This document shows positions 8,208 to 15,062 of a DNA stretch of 17,307 nt, piece after piece. Under the pieces are notes generated by a model that saw nothing but the letters and a program-made list of their open reading frames with translations, did no database searches and was not told where the DNA came from. How positions within the stretch are numbered: the first letter of the stretch is position 1; every line of letters begins with the position of its first letter. This stretch comes from a bacterium UBA3756 (GTDB lineage: Bacteria; Bacteroidota; Bacteroidia; Bacteroidales; Bacteroidaceae). The position numbers were made by a program, and so were the translations under genes. Location: assembly GCA_002371695.1 (NCBI GenBank), contig DFGG01000002.1, forward strand, positions 1,541 to 18,847, in the 5' to 3' direction.

Positions 8208-10031
8208 ATGAAAAAGAATATATATTTATCAGCGATTGCCGCACTCTTCGCAGGCTTTACGCTCACAGCCTGCAGCGATTTCTTGGAGGCAGAGAACAAG
8301 AGTGCTGGAGGACAGACTGCAGATAGCTATTTCGGCAACGATGCCACAGCATTGCTCACGGCTTCCTATGCAAGTTTAAAGTCTATTGCTTACATACCCG
8401 ATATTTACAGCAGGGGCACAGACCTCTATATCCACACTCGTGGTCATGCAGCTACCGTATTCGATGCATACACGCTAACACCTGCGGATGGTACTGTCAG
8501 CAGTTTCTATGCAAATGTCTATAAGACCATTAATCTGGCCAACGGCGTCATCAGCTATGCAGGTGAGGACTCTAAGCTTGGTCAGGAAGCACGATTCCTC
8601 CGTGGATATGGTTACTATCTCTTGACACAGCATTTCGGTGCTGTGCCTTACCTGACCACTTACATCAACAGTGCTGATAACGACTTCCCACGTACACCTA
8701 TTAATGAGATTTACACAGCCCTCATCGAGGATTTGACTAACCTTTACAACAACTCTTCACTGGACCCCCAGGACCATTCTGGCCGTGCCAGTAAGCAGGC
8801 TGTTGCAGCTCTGCTCGCCAAGGTCTATTTGGCAGCAGGTTGGGATCTCGACACCAATCTGAACGATGCCGTCCAAGGCACCTATAACGTAGGCAGTACC
8901 TCAAACTTCACCCAAGCAGCCTCTTGGGCAGAGAAGGCTATCAATGGCGTAAGATTGACGATGTCGTTCGCCGACAAGTGGTCTCCTTACAACGAAGGCA
9001 ATGCAGAGGAAATCTTCTCCGTACAGTATGAGCGCAATGGTTTTCCTGGCGATGAGAGCAGTGGCGGTCACTCCATGCAAAACGGTTTCGGCGGCTACTA
9101 TGGCAACTATCAAGCCAGTGGCATCAAGAATGTTGGCTCTGACGACCAGCAGTCGCAGAAGAGCATGTACCTCTTTGAGAAAGGTGATAACCGTTACGAA
9201 GCTACATACATGATGATGATGTATGCCGCCACTAAGGACGACGCAGGTCATGCCAATTGGGGAGACGAGGGTTACTATGCTTACTACAACACGGGAAAGC
9301 AGAAAGATCTCCCTTACACTCGCATCTATTTCCCATATTACTATACCGAAGCAGATGTGAACACATTCATTGAGCAAAACAAGAGCAAGCTCATCGCTGA
9401 CAGCAAATATGCAAACGACAATGTCATCATCTCTTTGTTGACACTGCCTAACGTGACAAAATGGACACTGGCCTCTGGAAAAACTGATTTCGTAAAGAGT
9501 ACTGTAGACATCGCGACCTACAACAACCAGGTGGATAATGGTGCCTGCGTGAAGAAATTCGACGATCCGAATACCACATACACCGATACGAACAACGACT
9601 ATCGTGACATCGTACTTTTCCACGTCAGCGATATGTACCTGATTGCAGCCGAGGCTTACCTGATGGCTGGTCAAACAGCTCAGGCTCTGGAAAAGATTAA
9701 TGCCGTTCGCAGCCGTGCCGGTCTCTCTGCATTGGCTTCGTTCAGTGACTATCAGCCAGAATATTCTACAAGTGCAAGATTCACCATCAAGGACATTGAC
9801 CTGATTCTTGACGAGCGTGCCCGCGAGCTCTACGCTGAGGGCCACCGATGGATGGACCTCCGCCGCACAAAGCAGTTGGTTCGCTACAATGTGGAGTTCA
9901 GCGAGTATGTCACAAATGCATCTCAGATGGCCAACAACGCTGGTGAGTACAAGTGGCTCCGCCCGATTCCGACCAATGAGATCAGTGCCAATAAAGGCAT
10001 CAATGATGAAGATCAGAATCCAGGATATTAA
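8208..10031 (+). CDS. susD: SusD/RagB-family glycan-binding lipoprotein
   Basis: The 607-residue surface lipoprotein is predicted to bind oligosaccharides and act as the lid on the SusC barrel. The start is ATG at 8208. A TTG four codons upstream is in frame but lies inside the heptamer repeat and would only add three residues before the signal peptide. The lipobox LTAC places the lipidated cysteine at residue 22, followed by SDFLE, the usual start of mature SusD proteins. The N-terminal TPR-like half contains RFLRGYGYYLLTQHFGAVPY (about residues 126-145). The C-terminal RagB/SusD half shows DMYLIAAEAYL, a V-R-S-R-A-G segment, LILDERARELYAEGHRW and MDLRRT. It ends with WLRPIPTNEI and DEDQNPGY, the hallmark SusD tail. 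The length is typical. It is translationally close to susC (23 bp apart) and certainly part of the same operon. Several aromatic-rich loops around 9080-9330 (GYYGNYQ, EGYYAYYN) are plausible ligand contacts, but this is inference. Confidence 0.96.
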   Translation: MKKNIYLSAIAALFAGFTLTACSDFLEAENKSAGGQTADSYFGNDATALLTASYASLKSIAYIPDIYSRGTDLYIHTRGHAATVFDAYTLTPADGTVSSFYANVYKTINLANGVISYAGEDSKLGQEARFLRGYGYYLLTQHFGAVPYLTTYINSADNDFPRTPINEIYTALIEDLTNLYNNSSLDPQDHSGRASKQAVAALLAKVYLAAGWDLDTNLNDAVQGTYNVGSTSNFTQAASWAEKAINGVRLTMSFADKWSPYNEGNAEEIFSVQYERNGFPGDESSGGHSMQNGFGGYYGNYQASGIKNVGSDDQQSQKSMYLFEKGDNRYEATYMMMMYAATKDDAGHANWGDEGYYAYYNTGKQKDLPYTRIYFPYYYTEADVNTFIEQNKSKLIADSKYANDNVIISLLTLPNVTKWTLASGKTDFVKSTVDIATYNNQVDNGACVKKFDDPNTTYTDTNNDYRDIVLFHVSDMYLIAAEAYLMAGQTAQALEKINAVRSRAGLSALASFSDYQPEYSTSARFTIKDIDLILDERARELYAEGHRWMDLRRTKQLVRYNVEFSEYVTNASQMANNAGEYKWLRPIPTNEISANKGINDEDQNPGY

Positions 10032-10068
10032 TACCCAAAGGTGTTAATTAACTAAAAAAATAACAAAA

Positions 10069-10533
10069 ATGAAAAAAATATTATATTCAATCTTTGCCGT
10101 TCTCACATTAAGTTGTACCTTTGTAGCGTGCAGCAGTGATGATTCGGATCCCAGCTACGACCATAGTGCTAACGCCGCTACAGCTTCAGCTGCGACCTAT
10201 ACTGGAACATGGCTACGCTGGCAGGAAGGAACAGAAACAGAATCCGCTAATGGCTCAATCACTCTTGCAGCTGGTAGTAATGGCTATACCACAAATATGT
10301 CATTCTCCTGTGCGGATTTTGAGTTGAACGCTTCATCATCTGCTAATATTGCGTGGGCTAATGACGGATTCGTATTCAACCAGAATGTCACAAATGACAA
10401 CGAGGCTAATGAACTGGGAACAATTTTTGCAGGTCGCATAATAAATGGAAAGATTTCCACATCTTTCTCTAGGACAACAAAGGTAGGACGTAAGACAACA
10501 ACTTACTACTACTCTTTTGAAGGAACAAAATAA
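10069..10533 (+). CDS. Small surface lipoprotein in the SusE position, unknown function
   Basis: The 154-residue protein starts 37 bp after susD. The signal sequence ends FVAC with the lipidated cysteine at residue 21, followed by SSDDSD; an acidic patch just after the cysteine is typical of lipoproteins displayed on the Bacteroidota surface. The mature part is low in charge, rich in Ser, Thr, Asn and Ala, and contains alternating patterns typical of beta-strands (YTGTWLRW, GSITLAAGSNGYTTNMSF, TTYYYSFEGTK). It resembles the small calycin-like or lipocalin-like lipoproteins of this group in general character, but I cannot confirm a family. Its place directly after susD is where SusE/SusF-like glycan-binding lipoproteins usually sit, yet at about 130 mature residues it is far shorter than those. 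It probably shares the susCD transcript and may bind the same glycan; both points are inferred from position. The start ATG follows an AT-rich leader with no Shine-Dalgarno. Confidence 0.85.
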   Translation: MKKILYSIFAVLTLSCTFVACSSDDSDPSYDHSANAATASAATYTGTWLRWQEGTETESANGSITLAAGSNGYTTNMSFSCADFELNASSSANIAWANDGFVFNQNVTNDNEANELGTIFAGRIINGKISTSFSRTTKVGRKTTTYYYSFEGTK

Positions 10534-10542
10534 GGAAAGAAT

Positions 10543-10572
10543 TGCCTGTGGATTGAAATACATCCACAGGCA
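10543..10572 (+). terminator. Hairpin after the small lipoprotein gene (weak terminator or processing site)
   Basis: A perfect 11-bp stem (TGCCTGTGGAT at 10543-10553 with ATCCACAGGCA at 10562-10572) encloses an 8-nt loop, starting 10 bp after the stop of the 154-residue gene. No U-tract follows directly, so it may be an inefficient terminator or a structure that protects the susCD message. Either would lower expression of the next gene relative to susCD. Confidence 0.6.
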
Positions 10573-10611
10573 TATCAAGGACAACAGATTTTCTGTATAA
10601 ACATTATTAAT

Positions 10612-10625
10612 TTAAAACGTTTTAA
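10612..10625 (+). promoter_or_regulatory. Perfect 14-bp palindrome just before the 473-residue gene
   Basis: TTAAAACGTTTTAA is a perfect palindrome ending two bases before the ATG at 10628. Its AAACGTTT core also occurs at 4713-4720 in the susC promoter region. A central CG within A/T arms is typical of LacI-family operators. It could equally be chance in AT-rich sequence, so the regulatory call is tentative. Confidence 0.35.
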
Positions 10626-10627
10626 TT

Positions 10628-12049
10628 ATGAAGAAATTTTTACTTAGCGCAGCTGCTCTTATGGCAGCAATGAGTATGAATGCACAGGTTGAGAGTGCAT
10701 TCATTGATGCTGACAATGTCTTCGCAGGCATTGAAGAAACAAAGTGGACGGATGACAAAGGTAAAGAGCAGAGTGGTTACCCCGTTGAAGCAGGCCACGT
10801 TCTTTGCGCCTCTGACAATGTAACCATGAAGATTGCCTATCAGGAAAACGGCAAAATTACTGCCCTTGCAGGTGAAAACGACAATGCAAAGACCGTAACT
10901 ATCGGTGGAGTCACCTATAAGGCCACCAAGGGCGTTACAGGTAACCAGAACCCTACAGCTTCAATCACTGAGGCATCCACAAACGGCTTCGTTATCCAGT
11001 TCGATGTCAAGAAGGATGGATACATCTATGCTATTTGCAAACTCAGTTCAAACAAGCCGTACTATGTATGGGAAGGTAAGGCTGGAGAAGGCGAAGCCCT
11101 CGTAGCCTATTCTCTTACAATGCACATGCTGGATGAGACAACTCCTATCGGAGCAGAGCTGAACTACACTCTGCCAGCAGATGCCGACGGCTATTTTGAT
11201 GCAAGTGCTGCAGATGCCGACAAGTACACAGACGGTACAGCACTCCGCTGGCCTGAGAAAATCGTCCTTGGCGCAGAGGCTGCAGACGTGAAGAAGAACG
11301 GTCTTGGTATCATCAAGTTCCCTGTGTATGCAGACGCTGAAACCTATCTTCTGCACGCCACTGGTTCGAAGGTATCCATCGACGGATTCGTATTCTCCCC
11401 CACGGAGCTTGAGATGAAGGTCAATAAGGTTGGCGAGGAGCCAGAAGATAATCCTGAGCCTCAGCCCGGTGGTGACGTTGAGACACTGAAGGTTGCAGGA
11501 GCTGAAGGTGCTATGGATTACGCTGGCACATGGGCAGGTAACTGGTGGAACCTGAACGAGACCATGGATTTGGATGTTTCCTCTTATGACTACCTCTGGA
11601 TTGACTATGATGGTTTTGAGGGTGCTATCCAGTTCGGTATCTTCTACTCAGAGTGGCAGAAGACAGAGTCTTGGGGTGAAGTTTGGTATACCGATCAGAT
11701 TGACTTGACCGAGCCTGCAGGCATCGTCGGCATCAAGATTGAGAAGACTAAGACTATCGAAAAGGGTGTTGGTGGTGCTGACAGCGAGTTCAAGGGTGAC
11801 ATCTATGCAAAGCATGCTCGTCAAGTATTCACTCAGGATAAGGGTAAGCCCTCTAAGATTAACATCAAGGGTATCTACTTAGGTTCAGAGGCTGCTTACA
11901 ATGCTGCTAAGAACGGTTCTACTGGCATCCAGAGCGCAAAGGCTCAGGCTCAGAAGAATGCTATCCGCTACAACCTCGCCGGTCAGAAGGTTGATGCTAA
12001 CTACAAGGGCATCGTCATTGAGAACGGCAAGAAGATGATGGTGAAGTAA
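10628..12049 (+). CDS. Secreted two-domain protein with C-terminal export-type tail, unknown function
   Basis: The 473-residue protein starts with a signal peptide ending SMNAQ (residue 20). An N-terminal domain (about 21-268) is followed by an acidic, proline-rich linker (GEEPEDNPEPQPGGDVE, 269-285). A second domain (about 286-430) has aromatic clusters: W302, W306 and W307, then YDYLWIDYDGFEGAIQFGIF and WGEVWY. Such a linker between beta-rich domains with exposed tryptophans is typical of modular glycan-binding proteins, so a carbohydrate-binding role is a reasonable inference. I see no catalytic signature and do not recognise a family. The last 27 residues (YNLAGQKV ... KKMMVK) share the pattern YNLxGQ-[RK]-V ... 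KG ... N-x-KK ... K with the methylesterase tail, so the two are probably exported or anchored by the same route. It lies 94 bp after the small lipoprotein, separated by a hairpin and a palindrome, so it may be a lower-expressed part of the susCD operon or have its own control. Confidence 0.88.
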   Translation: MKKFLLSAAALMAAMSMNAQVESAFIDADNVFAGIEETKWTDDKGKEQSGYPVEAGHVLCASDNVTMKIAYQENGKITALAGENDNAKTVTIGGVTYKATKGVTGNQNPTASITEASTNGFVIQFDVKKDGYIYAICKLSSNKPYYVWEGKAGEGEALVAYSLTMHMLDETTPIGAELNYTLPADADGYFDASAADADKYTDGTALRWPEKIVLGAEAADVKKNGLGIIKFPVYADAETYLLHATGSKVSIDGFVFSPTELEMKVNKVGEEPEDNPEPQPGGDVETLKVAGAEGAMDYAGTWAGNWWNLNETMDLDVSSYDYLWIDYDGFEGAIQFGIFYSEWQKTESWGEVWYTDQIDLTEPAGIVGIKIEKTKTIEKGVGGADSEFKGDIYAKHARQVFTQDKGKPSKINIKGIYLGSEAAYNAAKNGSTGIQSAKAQAQKNAIRYNLAGQKVDANYKGIVIENGKKMMVK

Positions 12050-12067
12050 TCTCTGCCACAACTCTAT

Positions 12068-12104
12068 AAGAAAGGGAATTGCCCTATGGCATTTCCCTTT
12101 CTTT
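12068..12104 (+). terminator. Long hairpin terminator after the 473-residue gene
   Basis: An 11-bp stem (AAGAAAGGGAA at 12068-12078 with TTCCCTTTCTT at 12093-12103) continues, after one T-T mismatch, into TGCC/GGCA around a CTAT loop. The right arm is T-rich, so the final Us are partly in the stem. It starts 19 bp after the stop at 12049 and ends the SusCD region. Confidence 0.78.
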
Positions 12105-12120
12105 AGCTCAAAAAAGAGAA

Positions 12121-12150
12121 TTATACCAAATGGTATTATACCAAATGGTA
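12121..12150 (+). repeat. Two tandem copies of a 15-bp palindromic unit upstream of the AAA ATPase
   Basis: TTATACCAAATGGTA is present twice, identical and adjacent (12121-12135, 12136-12150). Each copy contains ATACCA-AA-TGGTAT, a 6-bp inverted repeat around AA, so the region holds two dyad sites with centres 15 bp apart. TATTTTTC follows at 12151-12158, one base from the TAnnTTTG element, 36 bp before the ATG at 12194. The layout would suit a repressor operator overlapping a promoter, but it may also be a genomic repeat. Confidence 0.7.
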
Positions 12151-12193
12151 TATTTTTCAATAATTACCAGATAACAATCTAGAAATCAACGAC

Positions 12194-13321
12194 ATGAGAG
12201 TTCCATTTGAATACGGTTCCATTGCTGAGAAAGAGAATTTCATTGATCGCGAAGAGGACAGGAAGCAGCTAAAGGCATTTCTGGCTAACGGCATCAACGT
12301 GATGCTGGTGTCACCGCGCAGGTGGGGGAAATCCTCACTGGTTAAGGCCGCTATGGAAGAGCTAAAGCATGAAGATTCTTCAGTAAGGGTATGCTATATT
12401 GATGCATTCACCATCTCGTCAGAAGAGGACTTCTACAACAAGTTTGCCAGTGCCGTCATTCAAGGGGTATCGTCAAGCGTAGAAAAAAGATGGAACGACT
12501 TCGTCAAGTTTATACAAGGAATTGTACCCAGCCTTACCATCAGCAGCGATCCGCTCAACGCCATTGAGGTTAACCTCGGTTATAGGCCACTCAAGGAAAG
12601 CGCTGAGAGTATCCTCAACCTCCCCGAGAAGATTGCTCTGGCAAAGGGGATACACGTCATCGTCTGCATCGACGAATTCCAGCAATTGGCCAATCTGCCC
12701 AGTTGGAAGAGACTCGAAGGTACCATGCGCTCAGTATGGCAGCAACACCATAGCACAACATACTGCATGTACGGCAGCAAAAGGCACATGATGATGGACA
12801 TCTTCAGCAATGCCAACAATCCCTTCTATCGGTTTGGGCAAATGTTGACCATCAACAAAATCGAAGAGAAATACTGGATTCCGTACATCACCAAGAACTT
12901 CGAAGATTACGGGAAATACATCAGCCAAGAATTTGCAGAGCGCATCTGCTGGGAAGTTGCATGCCATTCCTGGTATGTACAACAATTCTGTTTCCTCATC
13001 TGGATACACACAGACAAAGAGGTGACAGAAAGTATATACAACCGGCAACTGCAGGCACTGATTGACACAAATGCTGATATGTTCATGTCGGATATTTCCG
13101 CATGCCCACCATCTCAGCTTGCCCTCCTCAGGGCTATTGCAGCAGGTGAGAAGCATCTCAATGCTAAGGATGTAGTTAGTAAATACAACTTAGGAACACC
13201 GCAAACCATAACAAAAAATAAAAAGGCTGTCATTGCTAAAGATCTGGTAGAAAAACAAGGAAACAGTCTGAAAATCGTCGATCCGGTATTCGAACTATGG
13301 TTCAGGCGCGAGTTTTTATAG
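12194..13321 (+). CDS. AAA ATPase of the archaeal-type ATP-binding family (PF01637-like)
   Basis: The 375-residue cytoplasmic ATPase begins with the segment PFEYGSI ... ENFIDREED (about residues 4-22) typical of this family. The P-loop is SPRRWGKSS (residues 40-48, lysine K46), a variant Walker A with Arg-Arg-Trp before GK. Walker B is VIVCIDEFQQL with D160 and E161. A sensor-type segment follows at MYGSKRHMM. The C-terminal part (about 280-375) looks like a winged-helix domain, ending in VDPVFELWFRREF, the usual family terminus. Length and motif spacing are normal, so the protein should be functional. No signal peptide is present. The cellular role of the family is poorly known; members occur in many copies in Bacteroidota and archaea and are often linked to mobile or variable regions. 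The gene sits between a glycan operon terminator and a relic of a secreted-protein gene, with a second ATPase after it, and has no obvious connection to pectin use. The start ATG at 12194 fits the family start. Confidence 0.9.
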   Translation: MRVPFEYGSIAEKENFIDREEDRKQLKAFLANGINVMLVSPRRWGKSSLVKAAMEELKHEDSSVRVCYIDAFTISSEEDFYNKFASAVIQGVSSSVEKRWNDFVKFIQGIVPSLTISSDPLNAIEVNLGYRPLKESAESILNLPEKIALAKGIHVIVCIDEFQQLANLPSWKRLEGTMRSVWQQHHSTTYCMYGSKRHMMMDIFSNANNPFYRFGQMLTINKIEEKYWIPYITKNFEDYGKYISQEFAERICWEVACHSWYVQQFCFLIWIHTDKEVTESIYNRQLQALIDTNADMFMSDISACPPSQLALLRAIAAGEKHLNAKDVVSKYNLGTPQTITKNKKAVIAKDLVEKQGNSLKIVDPVFELWFRREFL

Positions 13322-13331
13322 GGGATGCACG

Positions 13332-13370
13332 ACAGGCATCCAGAGCGCCAAGGCTCAGTCAGGCTCAGAA
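13332..13370 (+). pseudogene. Relic of the 3' end of a secreted-protein gene, matching the 473-residue gene
   Basis: Bases 13332-13358 match 11921-11947 at 25 of 27 positions (differences at 13334 and 13349). After a 4-base insertion (13359-13362), bases 13363-13370 match 11948-11955 exactly. In the corresponding frame it reads TGIQSAKAQ, the same residues that precede the C-terminal tail of the 473-residue protein. The 4-base insertion breaks the alignment, no tail domain follows, and no start precedes it. It is therefore a non-coding leftover just downstream of the AAA ATPase stop at 13321. It may come from a duplication of the neighbouring gene or from another gene sharing the same linker and tail. 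Confidence 0.72.
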
Positions 13371-13414
13371 TCTAAGCCCCCTTATTTCCTTAACGAATAA
13401 AAACGCGGAAACAT

Positions 13415-13445
13415 TTTGCAGTCTGAAATAATTCCATTATCTTTG
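13415..13445 (+). promoter_or_regulatory. Bacteroidota-type promoter for the nuclease-fold gene
   Basis: TTTG at 13415-13418 (-33) and TATCTTTG at 13438-13445 (-7, consensus TAnnTTTG) are separated by 19 bp, a textbook arrangement for the major sigma factor of this phylum. Transcription should begin near 13452, about 15 nt before the ATG at 13467. This excludes the in-frame ATG at 13416, which lies inside the promoter. Confidence 0.8.
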
Positions 13446-13466
13446 CATCAAAGAAAGAAACTGCTT

Positions 13467-15053
13467 ATGGAAGAGACGAGACGATACCCCGTAGGGATAC
13501 AGACATTCTCGAACATCATTCGAGGGAATTACGTCTATGTAGATAAGACTGACTTGGTGTGGGAACTGGCTCACTATGCCAAATATATATTCATGAGCCG
13601 TCCACGTCGGTTCGGCAAGTCGCTGCTGACAACTACGCTGGAGTCGTATTTCCGAGGAGAGAAGGAACTCTTCGAGGGCCTGAAAATCATGCAATTTGAG
13701 AAAGAGTGGCAGGCGTATCCCGTCATCCACCTCGACCTGAGTACTGCCAAAGGACAGGACTCTGCAAAATCACTCCGCGAAACGCTGCTGTGGCTGCTCA
13801 AACCGTATGCACGGCAATATGGAATGGTGGCGGACGAGACTACTCCTGGTAAATTATTTACAGGGATAATCAAGCGTGCTTACGAACAGACAGGGCTGCA
13901 AGTGGTCATCATCATCGACGAATACGATGCACCGCTCCTGGAGGTATTGCACGAAGAGGAGAACCTACCGCCATTCAGAAAAGTGATGCAGGAGTTCTAC
14001 CAGCCTCTGAAAGCCAGTGAAGCCATGATCAAGTTCTGCTTCATCACGGGCATCACGAAATTCTCGCAACTCAGCATCTTCTCGACCATCAACAATCTGA
14101 AGAACGTCACCATGCTGCAAAAGTTCTCCGCCATCTGCGGATTCACCGAAACAGAAGTGAAGACGGTGTTCCAAGAGGACATCGAACGAATGGCAGAGGC
14201 CAATGAATACTCTACCGAGGAGATGTTCCTCAGGATTAAGAACCGCTACGACGGCTACCATTTCTCTGCACAGTCGGAGGACATCTATAACCCCTTCAGC
14301 CTGCTGAACGCGCTGACAGACCAAATGATTGCCAACTACTGGTTCGACACAGGAACTCCCTCGTACCTCATCCAGCAGATGCAGCATTTCAAGACCGACA
14401 TCACGTCGCTCGACCGATTGGTGGTGCCGTCCTCTGCATTCGACCAGCCTACGGAGAACATGCAGAATGCTCTGCCACTGCTCTACCAAAGCGGTTACTT
14501 GACCATCAAGGACTATGACAAGGAGCTGGAAGCCTACACCTTGTCGATTCCCAACCAGGAAGTCAGGATCGGCTATGTGAAAGGCCTGCTCCCCATCTAT
14601 ACTGGCCTCGACGAAGCAGATGTGCAGATGGGATTCGCCGGAAAGTTTTGGAAAGCACTGAAGCAGGGCGACATTGACCTGGCCATGCGCGAGATGCAGG
14701 CCTATATGGCCGGGATACCCTACGTGGAGGGTTTCAAGCAGAAGCTCGCAGATGCTGCAACAGCCGAGGGATTCTATGAGTACACGATGTATCTGATATT
14801 CTCAATGCTCAACGTCTATGTCCGCACGCAGGTAAAATGCGCCGGAGGCCGCACGGACATGGTGGTGTGGATGCCCGACACGGTGTACGTTTTCGAGCTG
14901 AAGCTGAACGACACGGCCCAGCATGCCCTAGAGCAGATAGACTCCAAGGGCTATGCCTTCCCCTATCAGACAGATGACCGCCGCGTGGTAAAGGTAGGTG
15001 TCAGCTTCGATGCCGATACCCGTACGCCTAAGGACTGGATAATAACTAAATAG
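13467..15053 (+). CDS. AAA-ATPase-like protein with C-terminal PD-(D/E)XK nuclease-fold domain
   Basis: The 528-residue protein starts with EETRRYPVGIQTFSNII and YVYVDKT, the signature opening of the AAA-ATPase-like family (PF09820) that is fused to a PD-(D/E)XK nuclease-superfamily domain (PF08011). The start is set at ATG 13467 because the upstream in-frame ATG lies within the promoter and adds residues not typical of the family. The P-loop is SRPRRFGKS (S44 to S52, K51). The Walker B-like segment is VVIIIDEYDAPLL with D151 and E152. In the C-terminal domain, GGRTDMVVW (D464) followed by the strand VFELKLN (E477, K479) forms a D ... E-x-K core, so nuclease active-site residues appear intact. 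No signal peptide is present. The family occurs in many copies per genome in Bacteroidota; its biological role is not established, and nuclease activity is inferred from the fold. A GH3 gene starts 9 bp after its stop, so this promoter may also drive the GH3 gene. Confidence 0.92.
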   Translation: MEETRRYPVGIQTFSNIIRGNYVYVDKTDLVWELAHYAKYIFMSRPRRFGKSLLTTTLESYFRGEKELFEGLKIMQFEKEWQAYPVIHLDLSTAKGQDSAKSLRETLLWLLKPYARQYGMVADETTPGKLFTGIIKRAYEQTGLQVVIIIDEYDAPLLEVLHEEENLPPFRKVMQEFYQPLKASEAMIKFCFITGITKFSQLSIFSTINNLKNVTMLQKFSAICGFTETEVKTVFQEDIERMAEANEYSTEEMFLRIKNRYDGYHFSAQSEDIYNPFSLLNALTDQMIANYWFDTGTPSYLIQQMQHFKTDITSLDRLVVPSSAFDQPTENMQNALPLLYQSGYLTIKDYDKELEAYTLSIPNQEVRIGYVKGLLPIYTGLDEADVQMGFAGKFWKALKQGDIDLAMREMQAYMAGIPYVEGFKQKLADAATAEGFYEYTMYLIFSMLNVYVRTQVKCAGGRTDMVVWMPDTVYVFELKLNDTAQHALEQIDSKGYAFPYQTDDRRVVKVGVSFDADTRTPKDWIITK

Positions 15054-15062
15054 AAGAGAAAG

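Noticed and set aside
8901..9845. Antisense frame of 314 codons opposite susD
   Set aside because: The sense strand is an unambiguous SusD family gene; the antisense product shows no domain.
12121..12150. Possible start of a CRISPR array
   Set aside because: The two 15-bp copies are directly adjacent without spacers and no further copies follow.
11885..12160. Antisense frame with a repeated I-P-F-G-I motif
   Set aside because: The apparent peptide repeat is only the translation of the 15-bp tandem DNA repeat and the terminator; no gene is supported.
13416..13466. Upstream in-frame ATG giving a 545-residue nuclease-fold protein
   Set aside because: This ATG lies between the -33 and -7 elements of a clear promoter, so it would not be on the transcript. 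The extra 17 residues are not typical of the family.
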